Shown here: piece after piece, positions 47,036 through 58,664 of the stretch
How the letters are laid out: the number at the start of each line of letters is the position of its first letter
How positions within the stretch are numbered: the stretch's first letter is position 1
DNA from: Hexactinellida sp. DTS-2022
Lineage: Eukaryota > Porifera > Hexactinellida
Direction: 5' to 3'
Assembly: GCA_028753945.1 (NCBI GenBank)
Contig: JAPNXP010000004.1
Span: 1,922,001 to 1,986,000, forward strand
DNA: 64,000 nucleotides
Program-made: the position numbers and the translations under genes
The notes under the pieces: model-generated
The model's input: the letters and a program-made list of their open reading frames with translations, nothing else
Databases searched by the model: none
Told to the model about the DNA's origin: nothing

Positions 47036-47665
47036 AGTTATTTGATCCTAATTAACATGTCTATACTGCATTATTATATATTTCAAATCACTTTTTAATA
47101 GCACCATCATTACTAGTTTAACTACCTATATTTACTATGAATATTGACCACTTACCAAGTAACCTCGAGAAATAACTAGTACAATTATTTGATGGGGGTA
47201 CGCTACCTAAACGCAACAATTAATTTAAAAGTTAAATTGAGTAGGCAAGCAAGCTAATCGTCTGTAATTATTAACTGTTGGAGCTGCTAAGGGGCGTACT
47301 AATAGAAAATATACAAATTCCATATACGTATTGTTGTGCGCTGTCATATTGTGCTCAAATCCCTGGAAGCGTTAAGGAAGCTACAATTGTACATACAAAT
47401 TATAAAGGCAATTCTTGTGTAATACATTTAGATTAATGCACTGCATTACATGTAATTCTCTCTACTTTTCTATTTGTCCGCCTTAATTAGTTGTCGTTTC
47501 CTTACACGATTGTAGTTCTGTTGTGTGATATTTTGAGACGCTGTGGTATTCTGAGACGCAACTATATTAAGCAAATTTTATTACTCTCTTTGTCTACAAC
47601 TATCACAACACTCAATCAACAAACAAATCAACACAAATAATCAATCATTTATATTCTGATTTGCA

Positions 47666-50600
47666 AATGAATTCAGAAGAATATCAAGAAATTATTCAGT
47701 TTCTTCGCGAACAATAATATCCTGAGACAGTACAAGACTAAGGCAAACAAGATGGAATTACAAAAGAAAACTGTCCTCCTATTTCATTGCAGAATCTGAC
47801 ACACTTTTCAAGGTGAGATTTATTTTTTAATAATTATCCCCAAATGACTCGCTATACTAATAGCCACTGTATAACGGTTACTTTTCTATAACGGCCATTT
47901 TGCCCTGTTCTTTCCTGGTCCTTATTACTTAGCAGGTTCTACTATATTTGATTTAATAGTTTTAATAAATCTTCTCCTTAGAGAGTTAAACTGGGAGGTA
48001 CAGAAACAGATTTGGAAGTTTCATTGAAGTCTCAGTTGGATGATATTTATCAAAGGTTCCATGACCAAGTTGGTCATCCAGGGATTCACGCCACTCTTCA
48101 TTCAGTTCAGCAAAGATACACATGGACAGGCATGCACATAGACGTTCGAGATTATGTAATTTATTATGATAATTAAATTTATTTGAACAATTTATATCGT
48201 CATTTTAGTTTGTATTTCATTGTTTTTTAAAATTTATCCTAACAATGTGATAGGTATTTGATGTCTTTATATTTAAAATTGCTTGATTAATAAGGGTAAC
48301 TGTTATCTACTCAATCTAGGAAAAAGTAGTTACTTTTCAAATTATAGCCAACTGGATCACCCTTGTCCTCATTTTGCAACTTCAACCAATCTAATCTAGT
48401 GTCTTCTGCACGAAAGATTTCTCTATTTCCTAACGATTATAATTATCCCTTAACCTACTATCATGGGCGCCGAAGGGGGGGTGCCAAGGGGGCTTGCCCC
48501 CTTGGCTCACAGGGCGTGGGGGACAGCCCCCTTGGGTTTTGGATATATTTTGTAAATATTTGTCTTAATATTATAAGATAAACAGTGATTATGTCGAATT
48601 GCTGGATATGCGCGAGGTGGTGAACGTATTCGTCGAGAAGAACAGCATGCGTAAAGTGATGTATGCGAAAACGCTAAAATAGTGTGTGAACTTCAATTAT
48701 TTGACTTAATTTTGTTTCCAATAGTGATTTACCTAGTTTTGGCCCTGCCCCCTCAGGGATTTATAATGTTCGGCGCCTATGCTATTAGTTCGATTTATTT
48801 TCAATTAAAATCAATTTGGTATGTTATGCAGATATATTCATTTGATTTATTTTTCAATTACTGGGTAAATTCATTGCAACTATCAATTCAGTACAGTACA
48901 CACGTGCACACTCGAATCAGACGTTCTAATTTCTATTCCCAACTAAATTCTGTTAGTATGTTCTCTAGAAAACTGTCAGCAGAACTCCGTTTGTGTTTTG
49001 ATTGTCTGAGTACGTGACAACCAAAATACTTTTATCTTATCGTTAAGTATGTTTGAAGACTTGTATACCCTTACATCGTATTTACACAATTGAACAAGTC
49101 AGTATTTCGACCTGTGGATTATGCCTACGGATAAGACATTCCTCGGTTAGTACGTACTTTGTCTTGTTTCCCAAGACTGGTACGCCTTAATCGGGTTCTA
49201 CTATATTTCTATTCTAATTGATGTACATCCCAAAATAGCATTATAATGCAGTGTTAGTGGAACATTTGAGTTTAATCATCCATGTGCTGTAATCGTAATT
49301 ATTCATTTCTAGATTGTCTAATTAGTAAAGCATTTTATTTTGGCGACTAATAGCAACTAACATGATTTCGCAAGATCCCAAATTGTATTTATAATTATTT
49401 TTATAACAGTTAACTTCAATCAACCATTTACGAATTTTATATAATGGTGTAATTAGATATCGATGCTGTAACTGATACAAAATTCATAAAAAATACCATA
49501 TTATAATGACTTTCTTGTATACTAAAGGTAAGGACTTTCCATACATGTAAGATGACAACGGCCTTGCCACCACAACCGCAAAAGAAGCTCCAACCAATCC
49601 CACCTCCATCTAAAACGTGGAAACATATAGGGATGGACCTTATATGTGATTTCTCTGAGAGTCAAGATGGTTATAAAAACATTATAGTAATTGTTTGTTA
49701 TCTGAGCAAATACGTTGCAGTGCGCCCTCTCAAGTCGAAGACGTCAGAAGAGTAATCCAGAATCTTCAGGATATCTACCTCGATATGGGATTACCCGATA
49801 TTATTCATCACGACCAAGGGAGTTCACAAGTAGTGTGAGTTGTGTAATGATATTTCTACATTCTAATCAAATTATATCAGTGACATATTGCTAAATATAT
49901 ATTTTAATAATATTAGTACGTATTCGATAATAATCTTGCTTGTATTATTCATAGATATTTCAGGAATTTCACCGGAAATTAGGAATTGAAAATTGTAGCA
50001 CTCGTGCATAACACCCGATGGCTAACGGTTTAGTCGAAGCACATAATAAGATTCTCAAAAGGTAGTGAAATTAGTTAACTAGTATATGATAACAACATTT
50101 CGAATGCATGATTTAGGATAATATACCAACAATGAAAATTCCTTTTTAGTAAACTAAACAAATTGGAGATCCAGACTGGGGACCATTGGACAAATCTGCT
50201 AAAAGCTGCTGCAATAACAATGAATTCTAACTTTAAAAGGTCCCATGGACAAACTCCATTCAAGGTTATGTGGGAAGAGTGTCCAGGCATCAAGATCTTC
50301 TGTCGACCATTAACAACCTGCAGTGCAACACTGAAGAAGATTTTGCAATAGACGATGCTATTATGAGCGAAGTCATTCCTCCACTCGATAATATTGAAGA
50401 AATATCAGACCACTTGAGATTTCTCCACCACTTGACATCCCCCAAGAAGAAGTTACTAGTATTGATGAATCTCGTACTTCTACAAAGCAATCAGCTATGG
50501 ATAGTATCAATTTGAGCAAATCAAACAGAAGATGCAATATGATAAGAAGGTCAACGAAGGACGGTTAGTTGAGCTTTATGGATTAAACAATGTTTCTTAC

Positions 50601-52133
50601 TCACATTTTGTTATCATTATGAAATCTGTAGTGCCTCTCTGAAGATGGATGATAAGATCATATACACTAACATGCCAAAGCTAAAACACTTACCCAAAAC
50701 GAAGAAGCAATCAAAATATATTGGCCCTTACACGGTGTCGAAAGTAACAGATAGTCATGTACTATTTCTCAGACAGAATTAGGAGCCAAAAAAGACAAGA
50801 AAATTCCAATCCATATCACACGTCCTTATTTTGTAAGAAACACTAAGAAGAAAGTAAACCTCGATTCTAGCATACATCACAGGTACTATTGATTAAATCA
50901 ATCTACATAACTAGTGTCAATTTCTTTACATTCCTAAATTATTGTTGAGATGTCATTGTTATTTTATAATTTAATTCACCAATTGATGTCAATTTCAGTT
51001 ATCTCATAAACTTCCAGGCAATAATGATTACTTCATCATTTTTTTTATTTTCTAGGAAATTCTAAAACAGAATATTCTTCAAGGAACCTTCGCGACTCCT
51101 TTACATGAGAAATTGTACATAAGCTTAAACAAACAACACATATATACCCCCAACACCCTGTTATTTCAGTTTTTGAATGGTGAAGAAGAAGATAAAATTG
51201 TGAGTTTAACCGAGTATAAATTAGTAAATTTTATAATATTAAACACAACTTATATCCATTGAATCTATATATCTGTAGAAGAGGACATAATTGAGACTAA
51301 TGGAATGGACACCAGCTCTTTAACTTAGTTTACAGATAATGAGCTTGCTAGACATACACACAAAATACTGTATTTCTTGGTAAGTATTCTACACAATATT
51401 AATTGTGTAATTTTATTATGGTTAATGATTCCTAATTTCCTATATACCTTTATTAGGCGATGGAGTATCTCAATACGATGCTATGGTAAAGCTTCGACGA
51501 AAAAGATCGAACCGTTATTACAGATGCCTATCCGGATGACCCAAATTTACTGTTATAGATGAGAATTGGCAGCGTAGTAAATGTGTTCTCTTGGGGATAA
51601 CATTTGATTCAATTAGCAAGCACCATCGGATCTCGTTGGACAGCCACTGAGCAAACACGAACCAGAGCTGACAGAGAAAATCAAAGGAGATGGTAATTGC
51701 CTCTTCAGATGTCTCTCCAAAATAATTACTGGGAGTGAAAACAGCCACCCAAAGCTTCGTTCCATTAATGCCGATTTATAGCCAGTGAAGGGACAACAAA
51801 ACTTGGATGGTATTTTGAATCAAAACAAACACCGTGTCATTACCACACACACAAAAACGCTATCTATCGTGAATCCATTTGGGGAAGTGATGTTGAAATT
51901 AAGGCTACTTCTGCTATTCTGAATGCTAAAATCTACGTTGCTAATAACGATTATACTAGAATGCCATGGTCTGTAATTCGTCATGAACGTTGGAGCTTGC
52001 TCAGATCTACTAACAGCCCAACTTCGAATCTTTACATCCAAAATTTCGTCCTACATTATGAATCTGTTGTATCAATGCTGAATTCTCCTATCCCGACGTA
52101 TGGAACTACTACAGATGAAGTCCTAACAGTGTA
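47666..52133 (+). pseudogene. Ginger1 transposase: Gypsy-type integrase with GPY/F motif and OTU domain
   Basis: Colinear with the 29880 gene. Probable exons: 47666-47812 (MNSEEYQEIIQFLREQ, donor AGGTGAG); 47982-48155 (FHDQVGHPGIHATLHSVQ); ~49530-49835 (one zinc Cys reads Phe; HIGMDLICDF and HHDQG hold the catalytic Asps); 49964-50061 (GLVEAHNKILKR, catalytic Glu); ~50149-50563 (SHGQTPFKVM); ~50635-50881 with YIGPYTV, the GPY/F motif of Gypsy-type integrases. The OTU-like protease region follows: KGDGNCLFRCLSK (catalytic Cys) near 51680, ESIWGSDVEI near 51870, and LYIQNFVLHYESVVS (catalytic His) near 52040, stop at 52133. A shift near 49752, a two-base loss after HHDQG, and stops near 49995 and 50780 disable it. 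OTU domains are cysteine deubiquitinases; why a transposase carries one is unknown. Confidence 0.87.
48462..48781. mobile_element. hAT-like MITE in a Ginger1 intron
   Basis: CATGGGCGCCGAA and TTCGGCGCCTATG ends bracket 320 bp whose left third is G/C-rich (GGGGGCTTGCCCCC). The flanks do not give a clear 8-bp duplication. The frame at 48682-49017 that overlaps it has no recognisable motif. Confidence 0.6.
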
Positions 52134-52368
52134 ATAACAACAACTCACATCACTCTTTCGAAAGCGCTCAAAGGCAAGGTACATCGAACTTTGTGGGACC
52201 TCTGCTAGAGGTTATTTAGGCAACGCAATCCCTATCATTTGGAGCAATATTAACATAAAAGTATATTATGCTTTTTTTTTTTTCGTTTTGTTTGCTTTGT
52301 TATTCATAAGATTAAAATAGAATTGTGCTTTACTAGTAATAATTAATGTTTTTTTTAACAAATGACTT

Positions 52369-52528
52369 ATATAGAGCCCAGCTCTAGTAGAGTTCAGTTT
52401 TTCAGTATGTGTATTCAGGCACTGAGAAAGGTCAGTTTTCCCAAGGTTTGAAATTGACCTTTAGAAAGTAAGCCTGGGGTTTTAGTATGGGAAAAAATCT
52501 GTACTCTACTAGAGCTCAGCTCTATATA
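52369..52528. mobile_element. 160-bp MITE inside the Ginger1 element
   Basis: Inverted twin of 46876-47035, equal length, about 90% alike by eye. 52530-53500 after it is non-coding up to the Ginger1 right terminal zone. Confidence 0.85.
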
Positions 52529-54477
52529 AGCATTCTCATTTTCTAATTAATTAATCTATAAGGGAAAATACGTATAGCTAGGCTAGATCCTGTCTTTTTG
52601 AAGGCAAGTGGATTAGAGTTAATCTTTCAATTATAAGAATTCTAAATATGATGTACATATTGTAGCCAACAAAATGCTTTAGATAGAATAAATTTAAGAA
52701 TTGCAAGTCATCGAATTTAGTAATCGTTTTTGGGAACCAGTTCCCTCATTCTTGTAATCGGAAGTGATAAATAACTAACGCATTCCATTTAATTCCGGAA
52801 CTTGATTCAAGAATATTTGCTGTTAGTTCGGATTACATCAAATTTAATGATAAATGCAAATGATATTCGTGATTACTTCGTTGGGTCTTTCTTTTATCAA
52901 AGATGTATGGACTTATAAACTATAAATAGGTCCCAGTTTATGAATATTGAATTAGGATGGTTTCAATGATCTATGTGTACGAAACGTTGACAGAATAAAT
53001 TCAGAATCAGCCGAAGTTCAGATCGAGCTGCCAAGATGCAGTTGAATAATTTTAACTACTTAATTCTTTTAATTAAGAGCAGAGGATCCCTGGAGAATGA
53101 GAGAAGAGTATGGCAGGATGAGAGAAATGCTTTGAAAAGAAAAATTAGGGAGAAAATTAGAAATGCAAAACATGGAGACTTAGCTGGAGGGTTCCGAGAA
53201 GTTGAGGGATATCATTGGAAACTAAAATAATTTGTATACTTTATTAATTAGATGTTTGTTGTGTCAATTAATGAAATATAGTTGAGTTGCTACTACGTAT
53301 TAATAAATTGTATTAAATAATAAATAAACAAGGGAGAATATAGACACATTAATTAATAACACGGCCTTCTGTTAATAAAGAAGTGGATTACAATTAATTC
53401 TTTAAATTATGATAATTAAAAGGGATAATTTTTGTAGTAGAGAGTAAATTTAGATAAACAATCAATTTTATAATAAATTAATCTGTAAGTGGAAAATCTT
53501 TTTCACTACCAGCGCCTCAAAATACCACAGTAGAATGGAAAAGCAAATCCACAATTCACTAGTTATACTAAGTCTCAAATTCACAATTTAATTAAGTATA
53601 ACATGAAACAGTAAACTTATAGTAGGTGGATAAATTTGCCTGATATAGTTGCGTCTCAGAATACCACAGGGTCTCAAAATACCAGTCTAATTTGTAATAG
53701 CACATCCATGGTGTATATAGTATCATATAGGCGTCTCAAAATACCACACAACAGTTCTAATTATCCACTTTCTAATACTCTAATTTCTTCTGGTCCACTT
53801 CAATAATTGTTTACTTTTCTCATCGTAGTGGGGCGGATTAGCTTAACAATTGTGCATTAGTGATAAAAGCATCAAATTTGTTGTGCAACTAGAAAAATGT
53901 ATATATAATGATTTAAGATCGGGAGGCACCTAGAATTCGACCTCTATGGTTCCAATTGTCCCATTTTAACGCCCATATATGGTAAATTGGTAATATGACT
54001 AATACTCAGCTAATGAACCTTATATTGATTCCAAATGTATTATTTAGGTATAGGAAGTCGGCTATTCTGAACATTTTACTGTTGGAATCTAAGTTCTATC
54101 TAGTACAGAAATGAGTTAGCCAATTTGTGCTATTATGTCCATATGTGGTCATATAACTAATAATTCGGTTACATACCTTATTATAGGAAATTAACGCGAA
54201 TTGGAGCAATTCGCGTTAATTACCTATATTAAGGTATTTTATGAAAATTGTTTCCAAGTGCATTAGCTAGGTATTTGAAGGCCTTTATCCTACGTACTAA
54301 TATGACCAAAATATTTAAACTTGTGGATGCTACACAATCATCTACATCCCAATCTACTTTGTGTTATATGTCAATATGACAAAAACGAACCATTTCAATG
54401 TCCCAGTCACTCAACACAACTTGACAAGCTGTCTGGATACAAATCACTGGCTGAAATATAATCAGATTTCATGAGCT

Positions 54478-55660
54478 AGGAGAACTGCCAAGAACTTTGC
54501 AGTTAGCAAGATTATACGATGGTCATGGTGTTGAAGAGACTCTTTCAGCAAACAATGCTAAGTGGTATAAAACTTGCAAACTGCAATTCAATAACACAAT
54601 GCTGAAAGAGCTGAAAAGAGAGATCTGAAATTTTATCCTGATAGTAAGGATACAGCAGGGGTGAAGAAACACGCATCCAGGTAAATGTTGCACCAGTCTT
54701 CAAACTAGATGATCTAGCGAATCTCTATAATGCAAGAATGGAACAATTTGGTGTTCAAATGAATCAGAGAACTCACACTACACGACTAAAGCAACGTATC
54801 TTAGCTCACTTTCCAGGAATGAGAGCCCAAAACATAGGTCGTGATGTCTTTCTTATTTTTGGTAAAGACATAGGAGAAGCATTGGCTAAAGTCTGTCAGC
54901 AGGACAGTGACAGTGATGGGATTCATCTTGCGAGAGCAGCAGCAATTATTCGCAAACATTTGTTTGAGCAAGTAAAACCATTTGATGGAACATTTAATGA
55001 TAAATGTCAAGAAAAATCAGTCCCAAGCACTGGTTGCACATAAAATAGGTTGGCTGCACATAAAATAGGTGCTGCTCTTGGAAAGAAGCTTCACGTGCTC
55101 TCCCAATGTTTCACGCATTGACTGGTTGCGACACTGTGTCAAGTTTTGTTGGACAGGTAAGAAACTTCCTGGGCAGCATGGAAGGCCTTTCCACAGCTTA
55201 CTGACACCCTGCTTAGTTTAGCTTGTTCTCCTAGCTATGTGTCATTTGAGTGCTTGAGCATCATTGAAAGATTTGTTATACTCATGTATGACCGCACGAC
55301 CACATGTACTGACATAAATGAATGCAGAAGAAAGTTGTTCCCCAAGAAACGATGACCAGGAGCCATCCCACCCATATATGCTGCACTTGAGCAACATATC
55401 AAGAGAGCAGCCTACCAAGGTGGGCACATATGGGGACAGACACAGAAATTAGCTCATGTACTTCCTTCACCCGAGAACTGGGGGTGGATTAAGAATGATG
55501 ATGCATTGTATGAGCCAAACTGGACTACTCTCCCCGAAGCAGCGAAAGCGTGTTATGAACTAATCTGTTGTGGCTGCAAAAAAGGTTGTCGTGGCCAATG
55601 CAAATGCAAAACAGCTAATCTGCATACACTGCTCTTTGTGCATGTGAAGGAGAGTGTGCG
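54478..55660 (+). pseudogene. Relic of an uncharacterised metazoan Cys-rich protein family
   Basis: Segments in order: 54480-54640 (LPRTLQLARLYDGHGVEETL and a following W/C motif); 54738-55043 (MNQRTHTTRLKQRIL and a helical run); 55085-55205 after a shift (SRALPMFHALTGCDTVSSF); 55250-55350 (FVILMYDRTTTCT); and 55365-55660 (AALEQHIKRAAYQ, a WGW motif, then CCGCKKGCRGQCKC). The family, known to me only as uncharacterised proteins of cnidarians and other invertebrates, normally ends in a Cys cluster after this motif; here the last Cys residues are lost and a MITE follows at 55675. The TGCDT region resembles the part of those proteins that looks PIN-nuclease-like; that link is inference. At least four shifts or stops. 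Confidence 0.7.
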
Positions 55661-55674
55661 CAGGACTAGCTATA

Positions 55675-55842
55675 CAGGTAAACCTCCCAAAGCGGCACCC
55701 ATCGGGAGAATGATTTTGTGCCGCTTCTCGGAGGTTGCTCGTACAGGTGAACCTCCCAAAGGGGACCCATCGGGAGAATAATTTTGTGCCGCTTCTCGGA
55801 GGTTGCCGCTACTCGGAGGTGCCGCTTTGGGAGGTTTTACTG
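55675..55842 (+). mobile_element. 168-bp pogo-like MITE (CCTCCCAAAGCGGCA family)
   Basis: Same ends and TA flanks as 44303-44488. It interrupts or abuts the 3' end of the Cys-rich pseudogene. Confidence 0.9.
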
Positions 55843-56525
55843 TATATCGTATTGATTGATAAAATGATGATTATTTAGATTATTTCCATCATATTTTGAA
55901 CAACTTTGTGGTCTAATTTAGGATTCATAATTTTTAATATAATATTTACATTTAGTTAAGTTATTAGTGGAAAATGTTGTGATAAATATTAAATACACAA
56001 ATATAATGTTTATGGCCTAGAATGGCCTTTTGAATACAGATAAAATGTTCAAGTACCACTCTAAGTTTAAATGTGTCATCAGAACATGTAATTTGATTGT
56101 GCCAAGTTTGAAGCTTTTATCACAAAAAGTTACTATTATTTGTTTGAGGTGATTTATATTATTAAACCAAATTGGCTAACTCATTTCTGTACTAAATAGA
56201 ACTTAGCTTCCAACAGTAAATGTTGAGAATAGCCGACTTCCTATACCTAAATAATACATTTGGAAACGATTTTTCGTAAAAATTCGGGATTATTAGTCAC
56301 ATGACCATATATGGACATAATTGGAACCAATTGGCTAACACATTTTCTGTACTAGATAGAGTTTAGCTTCCAACAGTAAAAATGTTCAGAATAGCCGACT
56401 TCCTTACCTAAATAATACATTTGGAAGCAATATAAGGTTCATTAGCTGAGTATTAGTCATATTACCAAATTACCATATATGGGCGTTAAAATGGCACAAT
56501 TGGAACCATAGAGGTCGAATTCTAG

Positions 56526-56770
56526 ACAGGAATGGTAAAATAATGATTTTTTAAATAAAATCAAATCAAAATCAATTGATTTAAAGTTGATTTTTACTAT
56601 TTGAAAATGGTGATACCTATTGCAATCGTAGTTATTTCGACGCAATATTACAAAGTATACTTACTGCGAAATTCGCAATTGAATACCTATTATATAATTT
56701 GAGTTATGTTCATTCAAATCAATGATTTTAATTTCCCAAAAAAATCAAATAAATCATAAATTTTCCTAGC
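56526..56770. mobile_element. Insert in the right arm of the fold-back
   Basis: Absent from the left arm, where GGCACCTAGAATTCGACC is continuous. Its ends, CAGGAATGGTAAAATAATG and (reversed) CAGGCTAGGAAAATTTATG, are inverted, suggesting a small hAT-like element. Confidence 0.6.
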
Positions 56771-56946
56771 CTGAAAATTTCTAGGTGCCTCCCGATCTTA
56801 AATCATTATATATACACTTTTCTAGTTGCACAACAAATTTGATGCTTTTATCACTAAATGCACAATTGTTATCAAAATCTTAGCTAATCCGCCCCACTAT
56901 CGTATTTATATGAATTTAGTCATTTTATATGCGAAATTATATTTTA

Positions 56947-57166
56947 CTAGCGCGCTTCGCTTGCTAGGTCGCTTCCCGACAAAACACAACCACATACCAA
57001 CCGCTTCTAACAGAAGGAGGCGTGTGACCACGTATCCCCATCATTAATGTCCATGTTCTATTAAATTTTCAGATTTGTATCTCTTAGAGGGCGGGAATTA
57101 AGTGAATTTTCAGGGTTCACGAAATGTGACAATGACGTCATAACGTGTCGAGGTGTGATAAATTTG
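56947..57166 (-). mobile_element. Truncated Helitron 3' part
   Basis: The 3' end CTAG at 56947 with GCGCTTCGCTTGCTAG. Most of the hairpin is deleted, then TTTTCAGATTTGTATCTCTTAGAGGG as in the other copies; it stops where the CCTGTACAGGG repeat begins. Confidence 0.75.
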
Positions 57167-57169
57167 TAC

Positions 57170-57290
57170 ATACCTGCCAACCGATTTGAGTCATCCCTGT
57201 ACAGGGCTCCAATTTCCCCCTGTATGTACATTGGCTAAAATCCCTGTACATCTCCAAAAAGTTTTTCTCGCTCACTACGCACGCTCGTCC
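57170..57290. mobile_element. Fragment of the CCTGTACAGGG MITE
   Basis: CATACCTGCCAACCGATTTGAG..CCCTGTACAGGGCTCC matches the left part of 31430-31831 through AATCCCTGTACA and TCTCGCTC. The right half is missing; 57330-57400 then shows another Helitron-type 3' end. Confidence 0.7.
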
Positions 57291-57402
57291 AGGAATTACA
57301 ATAGACATATCAAAATTTATTTAAGAATAGCGCGATACGCTTGCTCGGTCGCTTCACGACGTTTGGCACACCAAACAATAACTGCTTCGCGGTTGTTGTG
57401 TG

Positions 57403-58152
57403 TTGAAGGCTTCCCGTCCCTGAGATTCTGGCATAGGACCCCTAGCAAAAAATATTCTGTTTAATATTGATTAATCTAATTTAACATATTAGCTATATTA
57501 TTGTAACAGAGAGCTAGTCTCTAGCTATCCTACTTTTCTTATTTCAACAATTACTGTGTAATTGGAACCAAAAGGCTTCTATGAGAAAACAATATTGAAC
57601 TCAAATCAGGCGAATAGTATAGATCAATACACTATACTTTGAAATGCGTTGATTTGAAGTTGATTTGAGCCTATACTAACTTAGTCATATTAGTTTACAT
57701 TACGTGACAGACTTCGATTAGCGATATAAACTTTGAAACCAATAGGAATGCTTGAGTAATTTCGAAATGTCATGATATTGAAAAAATTCCAACTAGTCAC
57801 TCCCGTAGTATTGAAAGAAAACATGAATTCAACTAAGGGAGTCTGTCACGTAATGTGCAATAGTATGTACTAAGTTAGTATAGGCTCAAATCAACTTCAA
57901 ATCAACGCATTTCAAAGTATGGTGCATTGATCTATACAAATCTCCAGATTTGAAGTTCAATATTGTTTTCTCATTGAAGCATTTTGGTTCCAATTACACA
58001 ATAACTGCTGAAATAAGAAAAGTAGGATAGCTAGAGACAAGCTCTCTGTTACAAAAATATAGCTTATATGTTAAATAAGATTAATCAATATTAAATATAA
58101 TTTTTTTGTCAGGGGTCGAGTAGCCAATTCCTTGGGGACGGGAAGCCTTGAA
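57403..58152. repeat. 750-bp near-perfect palindrome
   Basis: Arms 57403-57713 and 57839-58152 are inverted: TTGAAGGCTTCCCGTCC, CTCTAGCTATCCTACTTTTC, GTAATTGGAACCAAAA, AACAATATTGAA, TTTGAAATGCGTTGATTTGA and ACGTGACAGACT recur in mirror order around a ~125-bp centre. There is no coding sequence. A fold-back element is likely. Confidence 0.85.
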
Positions 58153-58312
58153 CTCAGTACTTCGTGCCTCGCTAAGGAGAAAACTATTGATTTTTTTAGA
58201 ATAAATTATTTTGTATTTTTCTAAAGAAAATTATTTATCATGATGACGTAATTTTATACAATGAGCAAGCATATTTGTGATTTTGGGTGGGGGATATATT
58301 GATACTATTAAT

Positions 58313-58651
58313 TAGGGCTGAAACGAAAATACCGGATATTCGATCGAAATGATTGAACGAATATTCGTTGGGTTGGACGAATATTCGTTGACTACTTTTG
58401 GACAACAACTTTAGCTTGGAGAGATCGTAAATAGAAATACCTACCTAAACTAGCTGATTATTAGTTAGCTTGGGTATAATACACTTTGTAACTATTACTA
58501 AACCATTCTAACATTAACAAAAACCTTTTCCAATGTATTTTGTGTCTTGAAATGATTTAATGCTTTGTCATTCCTAACAAACGAATATTCGAACATTCGT
58601 TCGTTTAGAAAAGTTTCGTTCGTTACATTTCGAATATTCGTTTCAGCCCTA
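58313..58651. mobile_element. 339-bp hAT MITE, GAATATTCG-rich
   Basis: TAGGGCTGAAACGAA and TTCGTTTCAGCCCTA ends, flanks CTATTAAT and CTACTAAT (7 of 8), and many ACGAATATTCG palindromes inside. Confidence 0.85.
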
Positions 58652-58664
58652 CTACTAATGTACA

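Larger units (their letters stand above)
47519..53753 (+). mobile_element. Full-length Ginger1-OTU DNA transposon, 6235 bp
   Basis: The left end TGTTGTGTGATATTTTGAG is mirrored at the right by CTCAAAATACCACACAACA, ending at 53753. GTTC lies directly outside both ends (47515-47518, 53754-53757): a 4-bp target duplication with TG...CA termini, as in Ginger-type elements and LTR elements. Both terminal zones repeat the motif GTATTNTGAGACGC two to three times, a likely transposase-binding array. Inside lies a multi-exon integrase-OTU gene. There is no reverse transcriptase, RNase H, Gag or LTR, so this is a DNA transposon rather than Gypsy. It has been hit by a hAT-like element (48462) and a MITE (52369). 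Confidence 0.88.
53828..56905. mobile_element. Fold-back element enclosing a decayed gene
   Basis: The left arm (53828-54200) and right arm (about 56170-56905) are inverted: GGGGCGGATTAGCT, CACAACAAATTTGATGC and its complement, GATCGGGAGGCACCTAG, CCCATATATGG and TAGGAAGTCGGCTATTC recur in mirror order. The right arm has an extra partial tandem copy (56170-56290) and a 245-bp insert. The interior carries the Cys-rich pseudogene 54478-55660. It begins 70 bp after the Ginger1 element ends. Confidence 0.75.

Noticed and set aside
48682..49017. 111-aa frame as a gene
   Set aside because: It starts inside a MITE, lies in a Ginger1 intron and has no recognisable domain.
32929..50351. Gypsy LTR retrotransposons
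   Set aside because: Only integrase is present, joined to an OTU domain and split by introns; no reverse transcriptase, RNase H, protease, Gag or LTRs were seen.
46876..52528. The two inverted 160-bp TATAGAGCTGAGCTC elements as terminal repeats of the Ginger1 element
   Set aside because: Each has its own inverted ends and equal length, one lies inside and one outside the TGTTGTGTG/CACACAACA ends, and only the latter ends have a matching GTTC duplication.
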